A stretch of DNA of 21,102 bases from Candidatus Zambryskiibacteriota bacterium (GTDB taxonomy: Bacteria; Patescibacteriota; Minisyncoccia; Phycocordibacterales; DATDWN01), in assembly GCA_016202965.1 (NCBI GenBank), contig JACQNQ010000041.1, positions 1 to 21,102 of the forward strand, in the 5' to 3' direction. The notes below the pieces were generated by a model, which saw only the letters and a program-made list of their open reading frames with translations, made no database searches and was not told the DNA's origin. Made by a program: the position numbers and the translations under genes. How positions within the stretch are numbered: the first letter of the stretch is position 1; each line of letters starts with the position of its first letter. This document shows, one piece after another, positions 8,850 to 14,466 of this stretch.

Positions 8850-8889
8850 AATTGACGTCAATTCAGGGCGATGCATCGCCCAAAAGGAG
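8850..8889 (+). promoter_or_regulatory. Two short palindromes and a strong ribosome binding site
   Basis: AATTGACGTCAATT (8850-8863) is a perfect 14-bp palindrome, and GGGCGATGCATCGCCC (8866-8881) a perfect 16-bp one. The Shine-Dalgarno AAGGAG (8884-8889) starts 3 nt later, 6 nt before the ATG. The first palindrome could be a protein operator and the second an RNA hairpin beside the ribosome site; both roles are inferred. Confidence 0.65.
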
Positions 8890-8895
8890 AATCAA

Positions 8896-9141
8896 ATGTT
8901 TGACACAACTCGAGTTATTCGAAAACCGTTGACCGCGCTAGACCATATGTTCGTTTTATTTGCGCTGCTCGCCGCGGCTGCGACTGATGCAGTGATTCTG
9001 TTGGCGCCTCAGCGGCATCAGCCGAACGTCATCACTGTTTCCATGATTGCCATCTGCGTCGGGTTCACATTTGCATACGCTCTTGTGGCGTGTGCGGCGA
9101 TTGCTCCCAGTTGTCGCGACTACATCGTGGTCAAGGAGTAA
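8896..9141 (+). CDS. Small two-helix membrane protein, unknown function
   Basis: 81 residues I cannot assign to a family. Two hydrophobic helices are clear: about 17-37 (HMFVLFALLAAAATDAVILLA) and 44-70, joined by a short polar turn APQRHQPN. Cys54, Cys66 and Cys73 lie in or after the second helix. The start is well supported by AAGGAG 6 nt upstream, one of only a few strong Shine-Dalgarno sites in the window. Base composition is visibly richer in G+C than its neighbours. It has its own promoter (8799), leader palindromes and terminator (9152), which suggests high or regulated expression of a single gene. Confidence 0.8.
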   Translation: MFDTTRVIRKPLTALDHMFVLFALLAAAATDAVILLAPQRHQPNVITVSMIAICVGFTFAYALVACAAIAPSCRDYIVVKE

Positions 9142-9151
9142 GTTTAAGGTT

Positions 9152-9185
9152 GGTAGGGATACAGCATGTCCCTACCGCCTTTTTT
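9152..9185 (+). terminator. Terminator after the 81-aa membrane protein
   Basis: GGTAGGGA (9152-9159) and TCCCTACC (9169-9176) form an 8-bp stem with a 9-nt loop, followed by GCCTTTTTTG. A classic intrinsic terminator. Confidence 0.92.
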
Positions 9186-9198
9186 GTTATCTAAAATA

Positions 9199-9207
9199 TG
9201 ATATAAT
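9199..9207 (+). promoter_or_regulatory. Extended -10 promoter for lemA
   Basis: TGATATAAT matches the extended -10 form TGnTATAAT; no good -35 lies upstream because the preceding terminator occupies that space. Initiation would give a leader of about 35 nt before the ATG at 9249. Confidence 0.6.
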
Positions 9208-9248
9208 GCTCTTATTATTAAATATTTTTTATTTATTATTCTACTCAA

Positions 9249-9827
9249 ATGAACAATCAAAACTTTTTTCAAAGGAACAAGACGGGCATTATTGTGGTTA
9301 TTATTGCAGTGGTTGTTATTTTCTGGGGTGTGGGAAGCTACAACTCATTTATTCGGGGAGGTGAACAGATTACAGCCCAGTGGGCTCAGGTGGAAAACCA
9401 GTATCAAAGACGTTTTGATTTGATTCCAAATGTAGTTAATACAGTCAAGGGTGTGGCAAAACAGGAGCAGACAGTTTTCACGACAATTGCCGAAGCTCGC
9501 ACGCGATATTCCGGCGCAACTTCGCCGGATGCAAAAGCTCAAGCAGCTTCACAGCTTGAAGCTGGACTCGGACGATTGCTTGTTATTGCCGAGCAGTATC
9601 CGGTCTTGCAATCATCGCAGGCTTATCGCGACCTTATTGTCTCTCTTGAAGGCACGGAGAATCGCATTTCCGTTGAACGTATGAAATACAATGACCTTGT
9701 TCGCGTCTTTGATACAAATGTCAAAACATTCCCGACATCTCTCATTGCAAAGTTGTTTGGTGTAACCGAGAGGGCATACTTTGATGTGCCGAAGGAAGCA
9801 CAGCAGGTTCCTGCTGTGAATTTCTAG
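9249..9827 (+). CDS. lemA: LemA family protein
   Basis: 192 residues, typical length. A single membrane helix at about 12-30 is followed by a helical coiled domain outside the membrane. The family signature is clear: WAQVENQYQRRFDLIPNVV (45-63), then VKGVAKQEQTVFTTIAEAR, and RYNDLV-type NDLVRVFDTNVKTFPTSL near the end. The biochemical role of LemA is not settled; it often sits next to TPM-domain proteins, as here (the next gene), suggesting a shared envelope process. It has its own extended -10 promoter. No Shine-Dalgarno precedes the ATG. Two perfect palindromes follow the stop. Confidence 0.93.
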   Translation: MNNQNFFQRNKTGIIVVIIAVVVIFWGVGSYNSFIRGGEQITAQWAQVENQYQRRFDLIPNVVNTVKGVAKQEQTVFTTIAEARTRYSGATSPDAKAQAASQLEAGLGRLLVIAEQYPVLQSSQAYRDLIVSLEGTENRISVERMKYNDLVRVFDTNVKTFPTSLIAKLFGVTERAYFDVPKEAQQVPAVNF

Positions 9828-9851
9828 TTGACCTAATTAGTCTAATTTCTC

Positions 9852-9877
9852 TCCCTACGGGAGATCTCCCGTAGGGA
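9852..9877. repeat. 26-bp perfect palindrome after lemA
   Basis: Positions 9852-9864 (TCCCTACGGGAGA) and 9865-9877 are exact reverse complements with no spacer. It can form a GC-rich hairpin in the lemA 3' region. There is no U tract, so the terminator role is uncertain. Confidence 0.85.
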
Positions 9878-9903
9878 TTGATAAATAAGCACTAATGAAC
9901 ACT

Positions 9904-9935
9904 TTGCACATATACGCCATGGCGTATATGTGCAA
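9904..9935. repeat. 32-bp perfect palindrome between lemA and the TPM gene
   Basis: Positions 9904-9919 (TTGCACATATACGCCA) and 9920-9935 are exact reverse complements, centred on CCATGG. It lies 53 bp before the next start codon, so it may be an operator, a hairpin terminator or a dispersed repeat. Confidence 0.85.
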
Positions 9936-9988
9936 GATGAGCCATCTTTGATTATTTAGAATTATTTTGTAAATTAGAAACTGAAATT

Positions 9989-10861
9989 ATGAAAAAATTT
10001 TTCTTAATATTTTTATTTCTGCCGACATTTGCACTGGCATTTACTGTTCTAGCCAAACCGACTGGTTTTGTGCAAGATTATGCCAAGATGTTGAGCTCGG
10101 AGCAGGTAAGTACGCTTGAAACAAAACTGGAAGCGTTTGAAAAACAGACTACGAACGAAATTGCAGTGGTAACCATACAATCGCTTGACGGCGACACTGT
10201 TGAAAATGTGGCCCAAGAAATTTTTACAAAGTGGGGAATAGGAAAAAAAGATAAAAACAACGGTGTCTTACTTTTAATTTCGCTTGCTGACAGAAAAACG
10301 CGTATTCATACAGGTTATGGCGTTGAAGGAGACTTGACCGATATTGCCACATCTTATATTCAAAGCGATATTATAACTCCAGCTTTTCGTAATGGTGATT
10401 ACTACGGCGGAGTAAATGGCGCGGTAGATAAAATGATATCCGCTCTTGGCGGAAATGATATTGTCCCGCAAGATTATATTTTATCAAGACCGCAAAGACA
10501 GCTAAATTGGTCATACATATTCTTTTTTGTCATAATTGCTTTGCAATTTTTATCATCCATTTTGGCTCGGTCAAAGTCCTGGTGGGGCGGAGGAGTTGTC
10601 GGCGGTATTGCTGGACTTCTACTTTGGTTTTTTCAAATTGTCACTGTATCGCTTGTTTTTTCCGGCATCATTTTTGTTATTTTGATTTTTCTGGGATTGT
10701 TTTTTGATTTTAATGTCTCGCGCGCATACCAGAAAGGTAAATCAACCGGTATTTACCCATGGTGGTTTGGCGGAAGTGGATTTGGCGGGAGAGGCAGAGG
10801 AGGTTTCGGTGGCTTTGGTGGCGGATCATCCGGTGGTGGTGGCTCCTCCGGGAGATGGTAA
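9989..10861 (+). CDS. TPM-domain envelope protein (YgcG-like)
   Basis: 290 residues. An N-terminal signal peptide (1-18, KKFFLIFLFLPTFALA) is followed by a TPM domain (about 25-155) with KPTGFVQDYAKMLSS at its start and NNGVLLLISLADRKTRIHTGYGVEG in the core. Two or three membrane helices follow (about 173-240), and the tail is a Gly/Ser-rich low-complexity stretch ending SSGRW. This is the usual plan of YgcG-like proteins, in which the TPM domain lies outside the membrane; some TPM domains have acid phosphatase activity, and in others function is unknown. It follows lemA, its common partner. The ATG has no Shine-Dalgarno, and the Gly-rich tail is a normal family feature. Confidence 0.92.
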   Translation: MKKFFLIFLFLPTFALAFTVLAKPTGFVQDYAKMLSSEQVSTLETKLEAFEKQTTNEIAVVTIQSLDGDTVENVAQEIFTKWGIGKKDKNNGVLLLISLADRKTRIHTGYGVEGDLTDIATSYIQSDIITPAFRNGDYYGGVNGAVDKMISALGGNDIVPQDYILSRPQRQLNWSYIFFFVIIALQFLSSILARSKSWWGGGVVGGIAGLLLWFFQIVTVSLVFSGIIFVILIFLGLFFDFNVSRAYQKGKSTGIYPWWFGGSGFGGRGRGGFGGFGGGSSGGGGSSGRW

Positions 10862-10873
10862 AAATGAGAAGTA

Positions 10874-10909
10874 AAATATTCTCGTATTCTCAAGAATACG
10901 AGAATATTT
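10874..10909. repeat. 17-bp-arm inverted repeat after the TPM gene
   Basis: AAATATTCTCGTATTCT (10874-10890) is matched exactly by its reverse complement at 10893-10909 with only CA between. It starts 13 bp after the TPM stop and 45 bp before the Nudix start. Likely a 3' hairpin, possibly a terminator without a strong U tract. Confidence 0.85.
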
Positions 10910-10953
10910 AAGTGGTCGTGGTGTATCTAAAACTGTTGGAGTAAAATGTAGAT

Positions 10954-11454
10954 ATGGAAAAAATACTAAATAAAGAGCTTCATCGTGTTGTGACCACCAC
11001 TCTGGTATATAAACCCAACTTTACTTATCTCATTACTCGTCGGGCTTTGCACAAAGTTTCTCACCCGGGGAGGTGGACTATCCCCGGCGGGGGACTTTCT
11101 GTTGATGACTATATAAATACAAAAACAAGTGAACATGGGCCAAACTTGTGGTACGGTATTTTAGAAAAATCTTTGAGTCGTGAAATAAAAGAAGAAGTTG
11201 GCCTGACAATCGGCAAGCCGGAACTTATAACCGACATGACATTTATCCGGCCAGATGGCATACCGGTCGTGGTCTTTTCTTATATGGCGCCGTATCTCTC
11301 CGGCGAAGTCAAAATTAACCAAGACCTGGACGGCGATACCGTTGATTTTGCTTGGGTGACCTTTAAAGAAGCCCAAAAATATGATTTAATCGGAGGACTT
11401 TTGGATGAAATCCGGCAGGCAGATAAAATTTTGAAAGCCAGAAAATTAGACTGA
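10954..11454 (+). CDS. Nudix hydrolase with expanded Nudix box
   Basis: 166 residues. Nudix enzymes hydrolyse nucleoside diphosphate derivatives such as oxidised dNTPs, NDP-sugars or NADH. The catalytic half-motif SREIKEEVGL (75-84) is intact, preceded by PGRWTIPGGGLSVDDY (38-53). Between GGG and REIKEE there are about 27 residues, including NTKTSEHGPNLWYGILEKSL, where the canonical box has 13, so the loop is enlarged and the first Glu of the box is displaced. I believe CPR homologues share this longer box, so it is probably a subfamily trait. FIRPDGIPVVVFSYMAPYLSG is the following strand pair. Substrate unknown. TGGAG lies about 13 nt before the ATG, too far to be strong. Confidence 0.9.
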   Translation: MEKILNKELHRVVTTTLVYKPNFTYLITRRALHKVSHPGRWTIPGGGLSVDDYINTKTSEHGPNLWYGILEKSLSREIKEEVGLTIGKPELITDMTFIRPDGIPVVVFSYMAPYLSGEVKINQDLDGDTVDFAWVTFKEAQKYDLIGGLLDEIRQADKILKARKLD

Positions 11455-11504
11455 CACCCGTATAATTATGAAGACCCAATGACTTTAATAAAAGCTGATT
11501 TTTA

Positions 11505-11546
11505 AATTGTATCATCTTTCCGCGATCGCGGAAAGATGATACAATT
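11505..11546. repeat. 42-bp perfect palindrome before the Cas2-like gene
   Basis: Positions 11505-11525 and 11526-11546 are exact reverse complements with no spacer; the outer end is AATTGTATCATCTTTCC and the centre is GCGATCGC. It ends 6 bp before the ATG of the Cas2-like gene, so it overlaps any promoter or ribosome site. Its right half is repeated after the gene (12134-12158). An operator for the winged-helix protein is a reasonable idea, not shown. Confidence 0.92.
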
Positions 11547-11552
11547 CAGTTT

Positions 11553-12107
11553 ATGGCAAATTATAATTATAATTCGATTCAAAAAAAGATACTACTCCTG
11601 TTATTGGGAGGTTTGGTTTTAAGCTTGACTAGGTCTCCGCGTGATTACTTTAAAATAGTGAAAGGAATACATACCGAATGGGAAAAAATCAACCGTCGTT
11701 CCCTTATGCGTTCAATCAAAAATCTCTATCATTCCAAACTTATACAACAAAAGGATAACAAAGATGGAACAGTAACTTTTACCCTATCAAAAGAGGGCAA
11801 AAAAGTGGCTTTGATATATGATATGGAAAAAATGATTATTCTAAAAACCAAATGGGACAAAAAGTGGAGAATAGTAATGTTTGATATTCCGGAGAGACTA
11901 AAGAAAGTTCGGGATACGCTCCGATATCAGCTAAAAAGATTAGGTTTTATTGAACTGCAAAGGTCTGTATTTGTCCTGCCGTTTGAATGTGAAAACGAGA
12001 TTGAATATATTATTGAGTTCTACGATATTAAAAAGCACGTTCGATTCGTTGAGGCCTATCGAATAGATAATGCCCTTGAACTCAAATATAAATTTCACCT
12101 GACATAA
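11553..12107 (+). CDS. Winged-helix plus Cas2-like protein (PaaX-like)
   Basis: 184 residues. Residues about 8-90 look like a winged-helix DNA-binding domain (RSLMRSIKNLYHSKLIQ, then the wing DGTVTFTLSKEG). Residues 100-180 match the ferredoxin-like domain shared by Cas2 and the PaaX C-terminal region: KWRIVMFDIPERLKKVRDTL with Asp111 at the Cas2 metal position, LKRLGFIELQRSVFVLPFEC, and EIEYIIEFYDI. Annotators often label CPR homologues Cas2, but no cas1, effector or CRISPR array is present here. PaaX proteins are repressors that bind palindromes, so autoregulation through the 42-bp palindrome 6 bp upstream is plausible; nuclease activity is equally untested. A related palindrome follows the gene, giving a repeat-gene-repeat unit next to tRNA-Ser. 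Confidence 0.85.
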   Translation: MANYNYNSIQKKILLLLLGGLVLSLTRSPRDYFKIVKGIHTEWEKINRRSLMRSIKNLYHSKLIQQKDNKDGTVTFTLSKEGKKVALIYDMEKMIILKTKWDKKWRIVMFDIPERLKKVRDTLRYQLKRLGFIELQRSVFVLPFECENEIEYIIEFYDIKKHVRFVEAYRIDNALELKYKFHLT

Positions 12108-12116
12108 GAAATATAA

Positions 12117-12158
12117 AATTGTAGCAAATATTTGCGATCGCGGAAAGATGATACAATT
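12117..12158. repeat. Degenerate 42-bp palindrome after the Cas2-like gene
   Basis: The right half (12138-12158) and centre are identical to the palindrome at 11505-11546; the exact shared block is 25 bp (12134-12158 with 11522-11546). The left half keeps only the ends AATTGTA and GCGA and differs at 7 of the 21 positions, holding a small GCAAATATTTGC palindrome instead. Same total length and centre as the first copy. Confidence 0.85.
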
Positions 12159-12222
12159 TAATAAAATGGAGTAAGTTAACGAGTTAACAATGGAAGTAAA
12201 AAATGCTAAATTTAAACTCGTT

Positions 12223-12309
12223 GGAACCGTCGCATAGTGGTCTAGTGCACCACGTTGGAAACGTGGCAAGGGGGAAACTCCTTCGAGAGTTCAAATCTCT
12301 CCGGTTCCG
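12223..12309 (+). tRNA. tRNA-Ser(GGA)
   Basis: Acceptor arms GGAACCG and CGGTTCC, anticodon stem CCACG/CGTGG with loop TTGGAAA (anticodon GGA), a long variable arm (AAGGGGGAAACTCCTT) as expected of class II tRNAs, and T arm GAGAG-TTCAAAT-CTCTC. Discriminator base G fits serine. CCA is not encoded. It lies 64 bp after the degenerate palindrome. Confidence 0.96.
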
Positions 12310-12394
12310 CAAAAACAATTTTACTATACAAAAACCAAAATTGATTATTTTTTCATCTGGCACCAAAACCGGCGGGGTGAGAAACGAATACTTG

Positions 12395-12510
12395 GAGCTT
12401 CGCAAGACTCATTGAGGATTTTTATGAATGGAGCGATATAAAAAGCCCAATGAGTGGACAGTTCCTGTAAGGAAAGCGCAATACAACTTGTTTGTGTTTT
12501 AACACAATCC
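12395..12510. other. Unassigned intergenic segment with several small hairpins
   Basis: Between tRNA-Ser(GGA) and the purN terminator there is no convincing gene. ACTCATTG (12408-12415) pairs with CAATGAGT (12451-12458), with an inner TTTTTAT/ATAAAAA stem, followed by TTCCT-GTA-AGGAA and TTGTGTT/AACACAA hairpins. It could be a small RNA on either strand; I do not recognise SRP RNA, tmRNA or RNase P motifs in it. Confidence 0.35.
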
Positions 12511-12514
12511 GCTA

Positions 12515-12544
12515 AAAAATAAGACCGCAAAACCAATCGCGGTC
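12515..12544 (-). terminator. Terminator after purN
   Basis: On the minus strand GACCGC (12544-12539) pairs with GCGGTC (12528-12523) around GATTGGTTTT, followed by TTATTTTTT. It lies 27 bp after the purN stop. Confidence 0.85.
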
Positions 12545-12570
12545 AAATTTTGTTGGTGAAAAAATAAAGA

Positions 12571-13140
12571 TCAAACATCTTTCAGAAGTTTGCGAACGGT
12601 TTCTGTGTACAAACGGCGTTCAACCACTTTTATTCTCTCCCAGAGAGTTTCTACTGTATCGTTATCCAATATTGGAACTGCTTCCTGGGCGATTATAGGA
12701 CCGTTATCCAGTTCTTCTGTGGCATAATGGATGGTTGTGCCTGTTATCTTGACACCAAACTCAAGTGCGTCTCTAACCGCATGGTCACCTTTAAATGCCG
12801 GCAAAAGAGAAGGATGTATGTTGGTAATACGCTTTCCGAAATGCTTAAACATGACCGGAGCGAAAAAGGTCATGTATCCAGCCATGATGACCAAATCAAT
12901 ATGGCGGCTTTTCAAAACCTTGATAGTCTCCAGCGTGTACCCGTATCTGTCAAATGTTTTTCCGAATGTTCGCGGAAGGATTTCCGTTTCAATTCCGGCC
13001 GTTTGGGCGATATCTATTCCTCTGCACGACCTATCCGCCAAGACAAAATCAATTGGCAAATTGTCTCTAATCATTGCCTCTAAAAGTGATCCTACTCCAG
13101 AAACTAAAACAGCCAGTTTTTTCATTTGTTTTGTCTCCAT
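12571..13140 (-). CDS. purN: Phosphoribosylglycinamide formyltransferase PurN
   Basis: 189 residues, near the usual 190-210. PurN transfers a formyl group from 10-formyl-THF to GAR in purine synthesis. The catalytic set is present: Asn107 and His109 in NIHPSLLPAFKG, and Asp145 in TEELDNGPII, matching E. coli Asn106, His108 and Asp144. The nucleotide-binding start is LAVLVSGVGSLL. The ATG at 13125 (residue 6) is likely the true start, since GGAG lies 9 nt before it inside the first codons of the longer frame. No other purine gene is nearby, so it may belong to a scattered or partial pathway. Two leftward tRNA genes lie upstream, and a terminator follows. Confidence 0.93.
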   Translation of the reverse strand: METKQMKKLAVLVSGVGSLLEAMIRDNLPIDFVLADRSCRGIDIAQTAGIETEILPRTFGKTFDRYGYTLETIKVLKSRHIDLVIMAGYMTFFAPVMFKHFGKRITNIHPSLLPAFKGDHAVRDALEFGVKITGTTIHYATEELDNGPIIAQEAVPILDNDTVETLWERIKVVERRLYTETVRKLLKDV

Positions 13141-13207
13141 ATTTTTTTATTTAAACTTTTCTATTTTTACTCTATCACATTAATTATTTTATTGGAATCT
13201 AATTTTG

Positions 13208-13278
13208 TGCGGGTACCCAGAATCGGACTGGGGTCCTAGCCTTGGGAAGGCCATGTTCTGCCACTAAACCATACCCGC
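13208..13278 (-). tRNA. tRNA-Gly(CCC)
   Basis: On the minus strand: acceptor GCGGGTA/TACCCGC, D arm GTTTAGTGGCAGAAC, anticodon stem TGGCC/GGCTA with loop TTCCCAA (anticodon CCC), T arm with GTCCGATTC, discriminator A. 71 nt, CCA not encoded. It is downstream of tRNA-Ser(CGA) on the same strand. Confidence 0.95.
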
Positions 13279-13308
13279 ATGCATGTGAACTTTATCTTTT
13301 TTTCCTAA

Positions 13309-13417
13309 TCCCGCACCAAAGCGGAGGGTACAGGACTTGAACCTGTAAGGGATTTCTCCCGCTGGTTTTCGAAACCAGTGCCATACCATTAGGCGAACCC
13401 TCCGCTTTGGTGCGGGA
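13309..13417. repeat. Inverted flanks extending the tRNA-Ser(CGA) acceptor stem
   Basis: TCCCGCACCAAAGC before and GCTTTGGTGCGGGA after the tRNA are exact complements and continue the 7-bp acceptor stem, giving 21 bp of unbroken pairing (13309-13329 with 13397-13417). The precursor RNA would therefore have its 5' leader and 3' trailer fully base-paired. Confidence 0.9.
13322..13403 (-). tRNA. tRNA-Ser(CGA)
   Basis: On the minus strand: acceptor GGAGGGT/ACCCTCC, D arm GCCTAATGGTATGGC, anticodon stem CTGGT/ACCAG with loop TTCGAAA (anticodon CGA), long variable arm CGGGAGAAATCCCTTA, T arm ACAGG-TTCAAGT-CCTGT, discriminator G. CCA is not encoded. It is the second serine tRNA within 1.2 kb. Confidence 0.95.
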
Positions 13418-13488
13418 ACGAGCCGGCGCTTTAGACTATTTAGTCACTCTTCCAATAATTAAGAACTATATCATAAAAAATAATTTTC

Positions 13489-13517
13489 TGGACAAGAAAA
13501 AAGTTTTGATTGATAAT
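13489..13517 (+). promoter_or_regulatory. Promoter placing transcription start at the cyclophilin ATG
   Basis: TGGACA (13489-13494) and GATAAT (13512-13517) are 17 bp apart, each one base off consensus. The -10 ends 6 nt before the ATG at 13524, so a leaderless mRNA is predicted. Confidence 0.6.
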
Positions 13518-13523
13518 AGTCGC

Positions 13524-14204
13524 ATGATGAAAAATATAATTTTGAGCATTATTGTTGTAGCATTACTAATCACCGGCGGATATTATTTATTTTCTGCGCC
13601 AGTAGCAAATAATACGAAGAATTTACAAACACCGAGTGAGAGCGTTACTTCGTCGCCTACACTCGGTGTTTCAAATACAGAGCCAAAGATGGAAGACGGG
13701 ACAATCGGTGAAAATATAACTAATAATAATGCAAAATCACATATGGTAACCATTGAAACAAATTACGGCAAAATTGTTTTTGAAACATATGACAATGACG
13801 CGCCAAAGACTGTGGAAAATTTTGTTACGCTGGCCGGCAAGAAGTTTTACGACGGTTTAACATTTCACCGAGTGATAAAAGGTTTTATGATTCAGGGAGG
13901 TGATCCGAAGGGTGATGGTACGGGCGGTCCGGGATATCAGTTTGCCGATGAACTTGACCCGAACACTGCTTCGTATAAAGCTGGATATAAGAAAGGCGTA
14001 GTAGCTATGGCAAACGCCGGTCCGAACACAAACGGCAGCCAGTTTTTCATAATGACGGCAGATTATCCTCTGCCAAACAACTACACTATTTTCGGCAAAA
14101 TCATTTCCGGTCAGGATGTGGTAGACAAAATCGGGAGTGTCAGAACTGGAGCGAATGATAAACCAACTTCTCCTGTAGTAATAAAAACGGTGATAGTTGA
14201 ATAG
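13524..14204 (+). CDS. Membrane-anchored cyclophilin-type peptidyl-prolyl isomerase
   Basis: About 226 residues from the ATG at 13524 (a second ATG follows at once). The frame is open back to a TTG at 13407, but that part overlaps the tRNA flank and lacks coding character, and the promoter at 13489 argues for the later start. An N-terminal helix (NIILSIIVVALLITGGYYLF) anchors it outside the cytoplasmic membrane. The cyclophilin domain follows: FHRVIKGFMIQGGDPKGDG, then GVVAMANAGPNTNGSQFFI, which carry the active-site Arg, Phe and Gln residues. It speeds proline isomerisation of exported proteins. The linker between anchor and domain contains a hairpin-coded segment (13628-13670). No Shine-Dalgarno is visible. 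Confidence 0.93.
   Translation: MMKNIILSIIVVALLITGGYYLFSAPVANNTKNLQTPSESVTSSPTLGVSNTEPKMEDGTIGENITNNNAKSHMVTIETNYGKIVFETYDNDAPKTVENFVTLAGKKFYDGLTFHRVIKGFMIQGGDPKGDGTGGPGYQFADELDPNTASYKAGYKKGVVAMANAGPNTNGSQFFIMTADYPLPNNYTIFGKIISGQDVVDKIGSVRTGANDKPTSPVVIKTVIVE
13628..13670. repeat. In-frame hairpin segment in the cyclophilin linker
   Basis: AACACCGAGTG (13628-13638) is matched exactly by CACTCGGTGTT (13660-13670). It encodes TPSESVTSSPTLGV, similar in composition and order of motifs to TPTLAVGEPTESVG coded by the hairpin in the binding-protein gene (4997-5034). It lies in the unstructured linker, where an insertion would be tolerated. Confidence 0.65.
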
Positions 14205-14209
14205 CTGAA

Positions 14210-14238
14210 TTGACTTATTTTAATAGGAGGAGTATAAT
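14210..14238 (+). promoter_or_regulatory. Near-perfect promoter for the RRM gene
   Basis: TTGACT (14210-14215) and TATAAT (14233-14238) with a 17-bp spacer. It is the best sigma-70 match in the window. Initiation near 14245 leaves about 220 nt before the RRM start. Confidence 0.88.
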
Positions 14239-14244
14239 AGCTCT

Positions 14245-14466
14245 AATGTAAGTTTCTCGTAGGTTTTCAGGCGCAAGCTTTGGAAAAGGAAGAGAGTTCG
14301 TCGGCTTGCAATTTAAAATAAAGACGAAGATAAAAGAGGGTTTTTCAGATGGATGCAGTTCGCGAAGCAAGATTTTTTGGTGACCAAAATGTACTTGTGT
14401 ACATTGCGCGGAGCCAAAAAATTGAAGCGACAAAGAAATGCGCTGTATGAAAAACCCGAAAAAGAT
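14245..14466 (+). ncRNA. Structured 5' leader of the RRM gene
   Basis: The leader contains GCAAGC/GCTTGC (14273, 14304), then a long hairpin closed by GGGTTTTTCA/TGAAAAACCC (14338-14347 with 14448-14457), continued by TGCAG/CTGTA and ATTTTTTGGT/GCCAAAAAAT (14372-14381 with 14413-14422), topped by AATGTAC-TTGT-GTACATT (14388-14405). TTTTGGT can alternatively pair with ACCAAAA at 14383-14389, which excludes the longer stem. This resembles a cis-regulatory RNA. An in-frame upstream extension of the RRM reading frame exists but looks non-coding. Confidence 0.6.

Noticed and set aside
11553..12400. CRISPR-Cas locus next to the Cas2-like gene
   Set aside because: No cas1, effector or regularly spaced repeat array is present; the flanking repeats are two palindromes about 610 bp apart.
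12345..12536. 63-aa minus-strand frame between tRNA-Ser and purN
   Set aside because: It runs through several hairpins and the purN terminator and resembles no family.
12395..12545. SRP RNA or other housekeeping RNA
   Set aside because: The GGAAGCAGC-type SRP core and tmRNA or RNase P motifs are absent on both strands.
13407..13523. N-terminal extension of the cyclophilin from a TTG
   Set aside because: It would begin in the tRNA-Ser flank, lacks a ribosome site, and a promoter lies inside it.
14353..14466. N-terminal extension of the RRM protein
   Set aside because: The segment is the paired RNA leader; RRM proteins of this kind start at MAKKLYVGG.
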